Shown one piece after another: positions 43,791 to 55,492 of a DNA stretch of 64,000 nt. Every line of letters starts with the position of its first letter. Position 1 is the first letter of the stretch. The position numbers and the translations under genes are program-made. The stretch comes from Heterocephalus glaber. Taxonomy: Eukaryota > Chordata > Mammalia > Rodentia > Bathyergidae. Where the stretch lies: positions 11,939,413 through 12,003,412 of the forward strand of contig NW_004624778.1 in NCBI RefSeq assembly GCF_000247695.1. The letters are read 5' to 3'. The notes under the pieces were generated by a model. The model did not search any database. It had not been told where the DNA came from and saw nothing but the letters and a program-made list of their open reading frames with translations.

Positions 43791-44330
43791 TGTGCAGTAA
43801 TACTACTGGTACATTATAAATTGCTGATTTTAAATGTTGTAATACTATAATAAAGTATAAAGATATTATCTGAAGATCATGTTTATTTACCTCTTTCCCA
43901 AGGATGTTGAGAGGCCATTTTAAGAAGAGAAAAGGGGCAATTGACATTTGTAGAGCACCTTCTAAAAACAATTCATAAATGCATCGCTATATGTTCCTAG
44001 TGATAACAATGCAGTTCATTTGTTGTGACCATTGTATAGATGAGAAATCTGATATCAATGGCCGCAGAAAAGACCAAAGTCCCATAGCTGGGTAGTAGCA
44101 GAGGCAACACTTGAATGGAAGTTTGTGAAGTCAGTTCAGGAGCATTCTACCCAGCAATGCTGCCTCTAGAGGAGAAAGAGAGAAGAGGCTGTAAGAAATG
44201 ATTGAGGAATAGATTCAAGGAAACCATTGTCCATGTCACCTACTTACTGTAGGTCAGGTTGGGTGAGATGCAATCTATATTGAGAAGCACTTCCTAGGAA
44301 AGGTCCTTTAAATTTTTGTAGCTTTTCTCT
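43791..44330. other. non-coding DNA with an antisense MIR patch
   Basis: At 44,020-44,165, antisense MIR-like blocks are seen: 'attgtatagatgagaaatct', 'aagtcccatagctgggtag' and 'tgaatggaagtttgtgaag'. Otherwise unremarkable. Confidence 0.45.
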
Positions 44331-44334
44331 TTTT

Positions 44335-44467
44335 TGCTAGTTTAACTTTCATTTTGAAATAATTTCAAATTTACAGAAAAGTTGTAAAGGTTATATAAAG
44401 AATTCCCACATACTTTCACCCAGTTTCCCCAAATGACAGCATTTACCCATGTTTGCTTTATCCCACC

Positions 44468-44512
<45 letters not shown>

Positions 44513-44838
44513 TCTTTCTAAATCCTTTTAGAGTAACCTGAAGAAATAATGCTTCTTTACTAACAAATTCTTCTGTTTTCTAGCAACAATGACATTCTCT
44601 AACATAATAGTCAAAATTAGAACATAACCATCAATACGACACTATTATCTAATCTAAAGTGTCAACCTAATGCTAAAAGTGAAAACTAAATTCTGATCAG
44701 ATTCCAACCCGGGATTACATATTTCATTAGGTTGTTATATCTCTTGAGAAGGTATTTTCTGTTTATTAAACATAAATGTTATGTCTTATACTGTGTCTTA
44801 TTTTAATTTCCTTATATTTATAACCCATATGGGTTGAC
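44335..44838 (-). mobile_element. old L1 3' region, antisense
   Basis: Contains 'attttgaaataatttcaaat', 'acagaaaagttgtaaagg', 'gaattcccacatactttcac' and 'cagattccaacccgggatta', matching the antisense of an L1M 3' region. A (GATA)n array sits inside it. Confidence 0.6.
44468..44511 (+). repeat. (GATA)n tetranucleotide microsatellite
   Basis: Eleven uninterrupted GATA-type units. Each unit also contains the core of a GATA-factor site, but a simple repeat is the more economical reading. Confidence 0.95.
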
Positions 44839-44852
44839 AAAACTCTCTTCTT

Positions 44853-44939
44853 TTTTTCTTTTTTTGATACCTGGGATTGAACTCCTGTCCTTGTGCTTGT
44901 GAGGCAGGTGGCAGAACCACTGAGCTAAATCCCTGGCCC
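44853..44939 (-). mobile_element. young tRNA-like SINE, full length, antisense
   Basis: On the minus strand: GGCCAGGGATTTAGCTCAG, a body with the usual insert, 'caggagttcaatcccagg' and TATC, then an A-rich tail. Perfect 14-bp duplications AAAACTCTCTTCTT lie at 44,839-44,852 and 44,940-44,953. It has inserted at the edge of an old L1. Confidence 0.95.
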
Positions 44940-44953
44940 AAAACTCTCTTCTT

Positions 44954-45328
44954 GACCAAACTTTTGAATTCTTTTTGCCAACTAGGTGCCCACTTTTGAG
45001 TCTTCCCTTTAGCCTGTCTTGTCCAGATGTAGTAAGAATCCTGCTAAGTCAAGAATCATCCCACCATTGGTATCTGGGCACCATGGTCTATCTTTAGCAA
45101 GAGAAACATATAAGTTAGGTCAGTTTAGCAAGGTCCATCACCCTTGATGTCACTTCTTAGTAATTTTCCATCCACCCACTGACCCCCTTATTCTGTTTCA
45201 TGGCTATAAATCCCCATTCATCTTTGTTGAATCCCATCTCTTTCCCCTATTGCAATACTCTTCATTATAGTAGACTTGGGTAATCTTCTTTTACCATTCT
45301 AATAAGTGTCAGAATAGTTTTCTTCATT
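44954..45328. other. unique non-coding DNA
   Basis: No recognisable gene or repeat; possibly degenerate continuation of the antisense L1. Confidence 0.4.
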
Positions 45329-45343
45329 AAAAGAACCAAAGAA

Positions 45344-45392
45344 CCTGAGTTCAATCCCCGGTACCAAAAAAAATAAAAAATAAAAAATAAAT
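45344..45392 (+). mobile_element. young tRNA-like SINE, strongly 5'-truncated
   Basis: Only CTGAGTTCAATCCCCGG-TACC and an A/(AAAT)n tail remain. It is flanked by perfect 15-bp duplications starting AAAAGAACC at 45,329-45,343 and 45,393-45,407. Confidence 0.92.
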
Positions 45393-45407
45393 AAAAGAAC
45401 CAAAGAA

Positions 45408-45689
45408 AATATCTAAAAAATTAAAACCCAGCAGCTGTAACCAGTATTTATTTTTAATTTTTAAACATATATGTATAATCTAAGCATATAATTTCCACTG
45501 TCTTCCAGGGTCTAACTTCCCTAGAAAATGCTGTGGACATGGAAATCCTACTTTCAATTCCTCTTGCATTCCTCTCCAGTGTCCAGAATGGCTCTTGCTT
45601 CTTCCAGCTTAGCCATAACCCACCTCACCCCAGATATCAGTTACCATCTCCCTAGTAAAGATATGGCTCCCCCTAGGACATCCCATGAA
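45408..45689. other. unique non-coding DNA
   Basis: A 62-codon plus frame only; nothing recognised. Confidence 0.4.
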
Positions 45690-45701
45690 AAAGCTGGTGT
45701 G

Positions 45702-45811
45702 GGGCCAGGGATTTAGCTCAGTGGTTCCACTGCCTGCCTCGAAAGTGCAAGGTCCAGAGTTTGATCCCAGGTACCAAAAAGAAAAGAAAAGAAAAAAAGA
45801 AAGAAAAAGCT
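45702..45811 (+). mobile_element. young tRNA-like SINE, full length
   Basis: Body GGCCAGGGATTTAGCTCAG to 'cagagtttgatcccagg' and TACC, with a (AAAAG)n-type tail of about 40 bp. Perfect 14-bp duplications AAAGCTGGTGTGGG lie at 45,690-45,703 and 45,812-45,825. Confidence 0.95.
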
Positions 45812-45825
45812 AAAGCTGGTGTGGG

Positions 45826-46884
45826 CAGGCCATGCTCCTATACACACCTGTTCTTTTGTTTGCCATACTTTTGTTACTGTTTGTTACTATTCCAGCAACA
45901 GATTTAATAAACAAAAAATAGCTCAAGGAATTAGAATATAACACTAGATAACTTGAAACTGTGCATGAGATATGACTTCCTCCTATTTCAAGGAAGAGCA
46001 ACCAGGGATCCACGCCTTCACAGTAGGTTCTTTGATAGTACACCTGTTTCTAACCTGGCTCCCCAGCTTTCAGGAATCTTTCTTGTCCCTTTGAAGTGAC
46101 TCTTCACAGGAGAACCAACCCCTAACCTAAGGGAAGGATTTACCGTACAAGCCCTTCTCCTTTCCCCTCCTAACATACATTTTCCTGGGATCCAGTCAGT
46201 GAAGCTAACTTAAAACCCTGGGGTATGTAGGTGGTCACCAACAGATTGTTCAGTGATGACCATTGGTATCCCAGGTATGACTGAACAGCTAATCCAGCCA
46301 GGGAAGGTGAGGCCTGAACCAAGCCCCCTTGAAGATTCTCCCCACAGCAGTCTGAGTTGCAAATGTGCCTATGTAGTCTTCCAACTGTTCAATGAGTGTT
46401 GTTGAACCAAAGCATTGTTTACCCATGTATACCTGACCACACACCTTCCAAGGCATCCTCAGAGATGATTCCATCTAAATCTATGAGGATCAGAAAAACA
46501 ATTTGCTAATTGCCTCAAATTTTTGCAAAAACAAAATCATAATATTAGCTCCTTTCCTTCACCCTCCCCAAATTTATATTGTCTCCTCCCCCCCACGAGA
46601 ATGTACAATGAAAATCCCTGAGTGAGGCCCCACTAGGATTTGCCTTAGCTATCTAAGCACCAGGTCAGAACTGTGCAATTATGAGGATGTGATTAAACCT
46701 TCCATGGAGAGCCCTCACCCTGCTCAAGGCTGGCCGGAAAGGAGGTCTGCTTTTATTCAGGATGTGCTAGGCACCAGACAAATATTTGTTGCAGAGTGTC
46801 TGTCTATGTGAACAATTTGATTTTTAAAATGCATTACAAAATTCACAGCCTATGTGAAGTATATTGATTTAATGATGAAGATTT
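45826..46884. other. unique non-coding DNA
   Basis: Short frames to 77 codons, none recognised. No repeat identified. Confidence 0.4.
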
Positions 46885-46897
46885 AAAATCATGGGTA

Positions 46898-46993
46898 GAG
46901 GAGGCCAGAGATTCAGCTCAGTGGTGCCACTGCCTGCCTCGAAAGCCCAAGGTCCTGAGTTCGATCCCTGGTACCAAAAATAAACAAATAAAT
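46898..46993 (+). mobile_element. young tRNA-like SINE, full length
   Basis: Body AGGCCAGAGATTCAGCTCAG to 'cctgagttcgatccctgg' and TACC, with an (AAAT)n tail. Duplications AAAATCATGGGTA and AAAATAATGGGTA lie at 46,885-46,897 and 46,994-47,006 (12 of 13). Confidence 0.93.
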
Positions 46994-47006
46994 AAAATAA
47001 TGGGTA

Positions 47007-47535
47007 AAAGTTTTTACATATTTACTTATGTACATACCATCAGTTTGTGGTAAAGGGTCTTCATAGTGCCCAGGAACCATCTATTCCTGTTCAAGTCCCA
47101 AAACCATCTTTTCCTTTTCTTTCTTCTACTATCAGCACCACTCCTTGTTAAATTTCCTATCTCCACCTTGGGAGGAGGCAGCAACTCTGTTCTTGCTCAC
47201 AATGCCATGGCTTTTCAGAATTCATTTGTATTGAAATGACATGCCCTTCCTGCCTCTGCTGTTCCCAAATATCATTTAATGCAGCATAATCTGTCCCTAA
47301 ACTATGGCTCCCAAAGACTTTCTCTAAGATTTATTTTTTTTATTGATGAGTGCCTTCAATGCAAGTCTTACCCAAAATATGCAGGAAAATGTGAGCAATC
47401 ACCCAGTTTCCAGTCATGTTAAATTTAACATCTGTAATTATATAAACACAAAGCAGCACATATTCCACCCATGTCTTCTCTTAAACACTTTAGACAATAA
47501 TTAACTTCATCCTAGAATGTGATCTCTTTTCAGTG
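47007..47535. other. unique non-coding DNA
   Basis: AT-rich, no open frame of note, no repeat recognised. Confidence 0.4.
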
Positions 47536-47537
47536 TA

Positions 47538-47992
47538 GATCAAACCCCTGTGTTCCAGATTGAAAAGTGTCCTCCCAAAATTCATGACCATCTGAATGTG
47601 AATGTGCCCTTATTTGTAAATTATTTGGCCTTTACATATGTAACCAAGTCAAGATAAATTCATGCTGGGTTAGATTGGGCCCTAAACCCAGTGAGAAGGG
47701 TCCTTACAAGGAGAGGAAAATTCAGAGACACAGAGACACAACAGGGAGAAGGCCATGCAGAAGCAGACTGGAGAGAGGCAGCTACAAGTTAAGGAGCACC
47801 ATGGATTGCCAGTGTTCCAGAAGCCAGGAGAGAGCCATGGAACAAATTCTCGCTCAGAGCCTCTAGAAGGAACCAGCCCTGCTGACACCTTGATTTGGAC
47901 TTTTGGTCTCCAGAATTATGAGAAAATAAATCTGTTAAGACACAAAATTTGTGGCAATTTTCATGGCAGCCCTAAGGAAATTAATATACCTT
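47538..47992 (+). mobile_element. MLT1-type solo LTR
   Basis: Clear MLT1 order: 'cctcccaaaattcatgacca', 'gaatgtgcccttatttgtaa', 'gggccctaaacccagtgag', 'gagacacaacagggagaagg', 'ccatgcagaagcagactgg', 'cctgctgacaccttgatttg', 'ctccagaattatgagaaaat' and 'ttgtggcaattttcatggca'. Confidence 0.85.
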
Positions 47993-50900
47993 CTACAGAC
48001 TGCTACCTGGGGGAAGGATGGACAAGGAGCCCAGGAGTGCAGTGGTCTAACATGTTACATGATTAACCCAGGTGACATTGACACATCAGGTGGAGGCAGA
48101 GAGGACACTGATGAAAAAGACTGATAGACATTATAGAGCAGCAATGTCAAACAGCCAGAGAAAATAGCCACTGCCACCCCTGGGGCACTGCCAACAGTGT
48201 GAGAACAATTGGCAAGGGTCCTGCCCTGGCTCAGATGACAGTAACTCAGGCCCAGCACAGGACAGTGGCAGTGGAATGGGCCAGAAGTGACAGATATTGT
48301 TAAGAGGTATGAAGAGTCAACAGGACTCAGACAAAAGTTGACTGTGAAGAGGAAGGAAGTGCAATGCAGTGACTTTGGAACTCTCAAGCCTGGATGGTTG
48401 TTATGAGGACAAAAATCACTCACCATATGGGACAGCTGTTCTGGTCTGGGTTTTTTGCAGCTCTTCTCCATCTGTGTTCTCAATTGAAAGCTGAAAAAGT
48501 TTTCCTTCGTTTTACAGATGAGGAAACTGAGATTTTGTGCATCAACTATTTGTTCAACAGCATCAGGAGAGTTGGGTCTCCTCCCATGGCACTGGTGGAA
48601 GTGTGGAGGACAAGGCTCTGGCCATGACAAGCTCACCTTACCTGTGTGCACAGAGTGGGGTGGTAGGGTGAGTGGCATGTGTACCCAACTGGGGTTCTCT
48701 CGGGAGGTGGTGATGGGCATCAACACTCCTTGGGTGGCTCCTTCTTCCCAAATAAACAATCATATGACACAATGTCTGAAAGCCCAGAATATTTCCTGTC
48801 TCCTTTGGCCCACTGCCTTGCCTGCTGCAAACTTGGAGCCTTTAGAGACACCCAGCCCTCTACTTGCCTGCACCTCAGTCTCCAGCACCAGGACCCGTGG
48901 AGTGCTGTGAACTCACTGCATCCCACCTGCTTAGCACCAGCTATCTGGAGAGGCTGGATCTTTTTCTGCCAAAGAAAACTCAGTGGCTGGCCAGCACCTT
49001 GGACTTTCTCCAACAGGCTAGCTCAGCACACAACTCACCTGGAGACTGTCTCTGCCAGGAGTCTGTTACTTTCACTGATGTGAGAGGACCCTGAATAATG
49101 TTCATCTTTATCAAGCAGGAAGTTATATTTCCCATGGATCATGACCTTCTTTCCAAGTTGCCAGTTAATTAGCAGCAGTGCAGGGAATGAAAGAACCTGG
49201 ATGTTCATGACCTACAGAAATCTATCCATCCACTGGAGTCCACTTGATTGGTCGTCTGCTTGATGACTCCTTACCCAAATTCCATGAAAAACCACCAAGC
49301 CACCTGCTTGTCTTCATTCCCATAGCAAATGTGCATAGTGTTACTATAGCCTCTAAGCAAATAGGTTCTACCTTCAGAGCCAGGACTGATTAGTGGGTAG
49401 TGATTGCCTGGTAGCTAGCTGTCTCTAGGAAAATGCTGTGACCACCACTGGTATAGCAGGCAGGCTTTCATCAACAGTTAGGAAAGACAGCTGCAGCAGG
49501 TCATGGCTAGGTACCACAAAGCTGGTACCTGTCAACCCAGACTGCCATGCTGCACCACCTTCATTTACTTTGTCTGCTTCCCAGTTGTCCTTCAAGTAAT
49601 CTGGGGTCAGAACTCCATTTGTTCATCTATGTATCTCAGAACTTTGCAGTAGGTGCTTATGAAATATTTTGTTCAGTGAATGATTGGTTAAAAGACTCCA
49701 TGATCCTTACCATAGACCAAGAAGATGCAGTTGGCCCAGTCATAAACAAGCCTCACTGTTCACTCTAGCTGTGCTCCCTGGACCCATTACAAAGGGAGAC
49801 CATTCCTTTTCTGGGCACTTGTGGTCTCTGCTGTAACATCATTCATGATCATATCTTATTTCACAACATCTTTTAATAGACTTATCTATGTGTGTCTAAA
49901 TCAAATAACTTGAAATTAAATAATAGCTGCTACTGTAAATCACACTGTGCCCAGCACATTGGCACCCATTGGCATCCCTTAGCTTTAAGTAATTCCTGGC
50001 TAAATGAAGGAATATATCATCTTCTGACTGTCCAGTTGTCATTTGCTCTTCCATTTTTTTAAACACCATTTTCCCAGATTAAAAATTGGTGGTAAATGAA
50101 TTGCAGTGTTACATAACTGTATTTGATTTCTTCTTATTTATTGAATCATAGAAGTTTAAGGTGGAATTGCCACACTGTTTCAAACATTTCAAGGTGAGGA
50201 CAATCAGACTATTGTCCTTGATAGAGTTGCTGCTTCCTCTCTCCACTTACACATATTTATTCATTCCAGCTATCTGGAATAAAACAAGTTATGCTGGGGG
50301 AATGCAGAGCAAAACTACTCTGGAATGTTACAACTACTTTATGAAAATAAAGAATGACAAATAATAAATATCTTATGTTTATGTGAGTTCTTAAACAAAA
50401 CCAGTCATAAATGTAGGCAGGATTATTGTACAGGTTCATAGGACTTCATACTCTTTCCCAGTGCATACGTAGCCCTTCAAGAATTTACCAACATTTATAG
50501 GCTGGGAGTGAAGCTCAGTGGTAGAGTGCTTGTCTAGCATGCATGAGACCCTGGGTTCTATTTCCAGTACTGAACAAAAAATTATCACCAACCTAAAAAC
50601 TGCCTTAGTTAAGCATCACCAATGATACAGACAAAATAGAAGTCATGACCCATGTCCTCCAAGAACTTATCTCTGCAATTATCTAGAGCTTTAAACATTT
50701 CCATGGGCTATCAATCTCTCAGTTGTGTCCTATGTCATAAAAGTGGATGCTCTAGAAATTTAAAGCTTAATCCTCCAAACATGGTAACTTAAAATATATA
50801 CACAATATTGTATATGTTAGAAAGAAAACTTAAACTTTCTAAAATATATTATATATCTATTATTTAGAAAGACTCACTGTAACTCACCTCATCTCCTTGA

Positions 50901-52780
50901 GGTCTCCTTCGTACTCTTGGTCTCAGACACAAAGCCCTAAGTTGCTCAGTACTCCCTGAGGTTTGCAGCACACTCACACTGAAAGGTCCTACCCTATTCT
51001 TACTACAAAACACTGGTGGGGCTGTCTCACTTTGTTGGTCTTTCTACTTCTTGTGCTGTTTCCACTTGGTGTGCCTCAGAAAGACCACTGTGGAAAACCT
51101 GCTGACTGCTGTTTCCCTTGTGCTTTTGTCTGACTCCTTTCCTTTAGCCCAGTTCATTTACTGGATGAGGCCCATGGACATGTGACTTGTGCAGTCACGC
51201 AAGGTCCTGTACCCAGTAGGGCCCTACACTTTCCTTACTGCTGTGCTGATGCTATCTTGAAATGTGTCATAATTTTGTCTTTGGAATTGTGTTTTGAAAG
51301 CGTGGTTTGATGGGTCCAGGGACTATGCACAGGGGCAGAGGAGATATGCTTGGTGGCCACCTCCTTTATATGTGGCACTAGAGGTCCACCCTGAGTTGGC
51401 TCGAATGCCCATGCATGGGGCCCATAGACAGTCAGTGCTCATGTTTCACAACCATACATCTACAGCTAGGGGCTACTGATGCTGGAAAGTGGAGGAAGGG
51501 ATTTGGAAGGTAGAGGAGGTGGTGGCCAGTGCCCAGGGTGAGGATTTAGAATTTCTGGGGGGTTCTCTGAACCCATGCCTCTCTGTGTTACCTCAGGCCA
51601 GTTGCAAAACCTTCCCTGTATCCTAGTCCCCTAGATCCCAAAGGGATCCTCTCTGCTCATGGACCCTCCCTCAACTCCCAATCACTTCTCATCTTGCTTC
51701 CATCTGGACCTGCAGAGACTGTTTTCACTGACTACACAAAGGAGGACCCGTTAGGGCCATGCCTGGGAGGTCAGGCTTGGCCCCTTTCTTGGCCTGCTTG
51801 AGGATGTGACCCTGTGACATCTCTCTCCTCCTTGAGCCTCCCTCCCCTGCTCCTAGAACTCCACTCACTCTTAGCTTTCTTCCTCCCTCTCTGGCCCCTT
51901 CCAGCCTCTCACTTCTGCACAGCCCACCACTTCCACGTGGTCTTGAATGTGCTCCATCCTCCTGCCACACTTTCTCGTACCACAAATTCTCCCTAGGTGA
52001 CTTGATTGGGTCCCCCCATGACACCCCCCAAGTCTGCCCCTTCAGTCCAAACTGCTTGCTGATACTGATGTCCCAGAGTTCGCACTTCGATGGCTCATAA
52101 GCATCTCAAACATATGTCCAAAGGTCAGTGTATGATTTCTCCCAAAGCTTCTATCTTGGTTCATTTTCTGAGAACAAAAATGCACTGGACATTTTTAGCT
52201 TGTTTTCCCTAGAATCATACCTCCAAATGAGGCTCTAACTGCAAAGGGATTAATTGATAGGTGACATCTTAGTGAGGTCCTCATGTAACCACTCCACTTT
52301 AAAATGCATCTGCTCCTGTCCCACCAGCGGACACTCATAGGCCTTTATCAGCATTTAGCATACTCTATAAATGACTCATTAATGACGCCTATCTTTATGG
52401 TTTGTATCCTCACTAGGGTGTAAGACCATAGTGCAAGTTTTGTCATCTGTTTTGCTCACTAATAAGTGTCAAGTCTCCTAAATAGTTCACAGAAAGCTCC
52501 TGAACACCTGGGAATGAAGAAGTGACCAGATAAATTGTCATGGCTTCTTTTCTGACTCCTCTATTAGATATATACCACATCATGCCAGATATTGCTTTAT
52601 GCTTCTATGAATCCCACTCACCTAGCATCATGCCTGCTACTTTCATCAATGAAAGTTTATCAAATGAGTAAGGTTTGGACACAAGACATTATAACCTCAT
52701 CTCAGGTGACAATTCCTGACAATGTCTCTGGTCTCACAGTTGCATCTCTAATGTTCTGATACCTTGAACTTTAAGGACTG
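47993..52780. other. mostly unique DNA, one ID SINE inside
   Basis: The 234-codon minus frame at 48,055-48,759 is the longest open frame outside the island, but it has no recognisable domain. A short MIR-like motif ('ttacagatgaggaaactgag') at 48,512-48,533 lies inside it. Several other frames up to 134 codons at 48.5-49.1 kb overlap it on the opposite strand. No exon is supported. Confidence 0.4.
50501..50582 (+). mobile_element. old ID-like SINE
   Basis: Body GGCTGGGAGTGAAGCTCAG, 'tggtagagtgcttgtctagc', 'atgcatgagaccctgggttc' and 'ccagtactgaacaaaaaa'. It keeps the ID anticodon-arm sequence GTGCTTGTCTAGCAT that the young SINE has replaced. Confidence 0.85.
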
Positions 52781-52784
52781 TGTA

Positions 52785-52834
52785 TTTCTGTATAAGTCCA
52801 TTTTGTGCTCCTATAACAAAATGCCACAGCCTAG
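52785..52834 (-). mobile_element. THE1/MST-type LTR, first part (split)
   Basis: Short block 'tgtataagtccattttgtgc' and 'tcctataacaaaatgccaca' matches the antisense end of a THE1/MST-like MaLR LTR. Its remainder resumes at about 53,278 after a second LTR. Confidence 0.6.
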
Positions 52835-53277
52835 GTGTTATGGCTTGTATCTAGATGTCCCCCCAAGACTTTATGCACTCATAGGTGGAGTTTTTTAAGA
52901 AGTGGCTGGATCTAGGCTGTGATACTGGGAATAATGATAGGTGGTATTGGATTAGTCCACTAATTAGTTTATCATAGTTCTGAGTATGGACAATGAGAAG
53001 GCCCATCCTAGGTGTGGGTGGTACCACCCAAAGGGCTTGTAGCCAGGGTGGGATAAAAGGGAAAGGAAGGCTGCTACTCACTGCCTCCTGTCTACCCTGC
53101 TATAGACTGTTTCTGTTTCTCCTCTGCGGTGCACCTCTGCCGTGTGCATTGCCTTGGAGCTAGCTGATTGTGGACTGAAACCTCTACAAACTGTGAGCCA
53201 AAATAAATCTTTCTTCCTTTAACTTGTGGGTGTCAGGTGTTTTGTCCCAGCAACAAAAACAAGTAATGAAGATACTG
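52835..53277 (+). mobile_element. MaLR solo LTR nested in another MaLR LTR
   Basis: Contains 'tgttatggcttgtatctaga', 'gaagtggctggatctagg', 'gtggactgaaacctctacaa', 'ctgtgagccaaaataaatct' and 'gtgtcaggtgttttgtccc'. It resembles the LTR at 6.9-7.3 kb. The flanking sequences on both sides are two halves of an antisense THE1/MST LTR. Confidence 0.75.
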
Positions 53278-53695
53278 GATACTTTTAAAAGAACAGAAAT
53301 TTATTTTCTTACAGTTCTAGAGACTGGAAAGTCCAAGATCTGGGAACCATCATTTAGCAAGCACCTTCTTGCTGTATCATCTCATGGTGAAAGGTGAAAG
53401 GCAAGAGAATGGGAGACTGGGAGAGAAAGAAAGAGAAACAAAAGGAAACCAAATTCATAAAAAAGTAAAATGCAAGAGAATGGGGTAGAGGGGAACAAAC
53501 TCAGCCTTTTATAAGGAACAGCTCCCCCTGTAATAAATTCATTCCCTGGATAATGGCGTGGATCCCTTCACTCTATCCTCATGGCCTAATCACCTCTCAC
53601 CAGGCCCACCTCCCATCACTGTCACATTAGGCAGTCGGTCTCCAACATACACTTTTAAAGGGGCACATTCAAACCACAAGATTTTGTGATTTTTA
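53278..53695 (-). mobile_element. THE1/MST-type LTR, second part (split)
   Basis: Continues the antisense LTR: 'aacagaaatttattttctta', 'cagttctagagactggaaag', 'accttcttgctgtatcatct', 'gccttttataaggaacagct', 'atggcctaatcacctctcac' and 'ggggcacattcaaaccacaa'. Confidence 0.8.
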
Positions 53696-53766
53696 TTTTT
53701 CCTTTGTTTCATTTAGCCATTCTAAAGAAAAACATTCAGGATTAGACTCTTCAAATTGGGGTCTCT

Positions 53767-53798
53767 ACACACACACACACAGACACACACACACACAC
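53767..53798 (+). repeat. (CA)n microsatellite, interrupted
   Basis: About 16 CA units with one AGACA interruption. Confidence 0.9.
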
Positions 53799-53799
53799 T

Positions 53800-54335
53800 T
53801 CCTTTGGATTTTTGGTGACAGGTTTCTGGTGATAGTCTTGGTGTTAGGATACCTTGAGCTTTATCAGAACTCTGCAAATGGCTTGACTTCAGATACCTAC
53901 TTTGCTTCAGCATATTACTGTGGAGCCCAGCCATCCCTCCTCCCCTTTTCTAAAGTCCCCTGCGAGCTTCTGCCTTTCACCAGAGTGTTTTCTCTTAGCC
54001 CAAGGGCCAGAATGCAATGCCCTGAGGGCCAAGGGTTAAAGAATAAGTTCTCTAGCATATCCATACCTCCTCAGACTCCACACATTTGATCCCTCTGCCA
54101 GAGTTCTCCAGGGCAACTGGAGCTCCGTCTGCCATCAGACATATCCTATGACACACCCATTCCTGGTTTCCTTCTCTTCCTCCTCTCGCTTCCCAACCAG
54201 TGCATACTGGGACATCTTCCAGTGACTGCTAGACTGAAATCTTTGTCTCTGAATCTGCTTGTAAAAAAACTCAATCTAAGATAATTACACCATCACTTTA
54301 TTTTTTATGTTGCTTTTCCAAAAGTGCTGATAGTA
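53800..54335. other. unique non-coding DNA
   Basis: An 86-codon plus frame overlaps; unrecognised. Confidence 0.4.
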
Positions 54336-54339
54336 GACT

Positions 54340-54840
54340 TTTCACATTTTTGTTTTGTGAATTATAATATATATATATAAAATCCATACATTACGTACAT
54401 TTTAGTCAATGAATTATTGCAAAGTGAGTGAGAACCCAAGTGAAGAAATAAAATAGTTCCAGTGCCCTAGAAGTCTCTCTCTTGCTCCTTTTTCTCCTTA
54501 TTCATCCCCTTTCCCTAGCTACTATCCTTACTGCCAACACTATCCATAACTTTGCCTGCTCTTGAGCTTCATGTTTCTCATTCAATACATATTCTTTCAG
54601 GCCTGACTTCTTTCACTCAATATCTTATGTGTAAGATTCATCCATAAATTTGCTTTAATGTGTATTGTATCATATTCTGGTGATATGAACCACAGTGGAC
54701 TTACATCCTACTGTTGATAGCCACTCAGGACTATTACAAAAGTGCTGCTGTGGACATTCTTGCCTTTGCACACGTGGACACAGTTCTGTACACTATATGC
54801 CCCAAGATGGTCTTATTGTGGATTTGGGAGCACTTGTGAG
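54340..54840 (-). mobile_element. old L1 3' region, antisense
   Basis: Contains 'tacattttagtcaatgaatt', 'gcctgacttctttcactcaa', 'gtaagattcatccataaatt', 'ttgatagccactcaggacta' and 'ctgctgtggacattcttgcc', the antisense of an L1M 3' end. Confidence 0.65.
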
Positions 54841-54959
54841 AGAAGGTGGGAGAAAAGACCTTTTTCATCAGAGAAGCCCCTCTGGGTGCATATAATGTGA
54901 TACCACACAGGCAGTTGTGTTCTTAATGTTCCCATATTATAAACAGTGCACAACAAGAA

Positions 54960-55470
54960 TATGTATTCATGATCAGGTGACTGCCATAGCAAATTATCAC
55001 AAAGGGAAATTTATCTTTGCACAGTTCTGGAGATCTGAAATCCAAAATCAAGGTCAGCAGCAGTGGTTTCTTCTGGAGGCTCTGAGAGAGGATGCTGCTT
55101 GGCCTCTCTCCTCCCTTCTGATGGCCCCCAGCCATCTCAGGCCTTCTTTTTTTCTAACATTGGGTTTGTTCACAGATTCGCAAGACCACAGCTACTGCCA
55201 AAAGTCAGGATTTCTTGTACCAATGAAAATGCTTTGGTAGTTGCAATTTATTTTGCCCTGGCCTCATGAGCTTATTACCATTAACCCTAGTGAATAAGCT
55301 GATCTCATCCTTATCCTCATCTGGAAAAAAGCAGGGGTTTTTCCCATGAAACAGGCCTCATTCTGTCTGACCATCCTGAATCAGAATTCCTGACATTCTG
55401 TAACTGCTCATCCTGGGCTTCTCACATCCTCTCTCTGCTTCCCTCCTCTTCAACTTTTAAATAGATTTAA
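54960..55470 (-). mobile_element. MLT1-like LTR, antisense
   Basis: Contains 'gcaaattatcacaaaggga', 'tttgcacagttctggagatc', 'cttctggaggctctgagaga' and 'attaccattaaccctagtga', the antisense order of an MLT1 LTR. Confidence 0.6.
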
Positions 55471-55492
55471 CTGCTTTAACGTAGTGGAAAGT

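Noticed and set aside
44468..44511. Cluster of GATA-factor sites
   Set aside because: It is a pure tetranucleotide microsatellite within an old L1 fragment.
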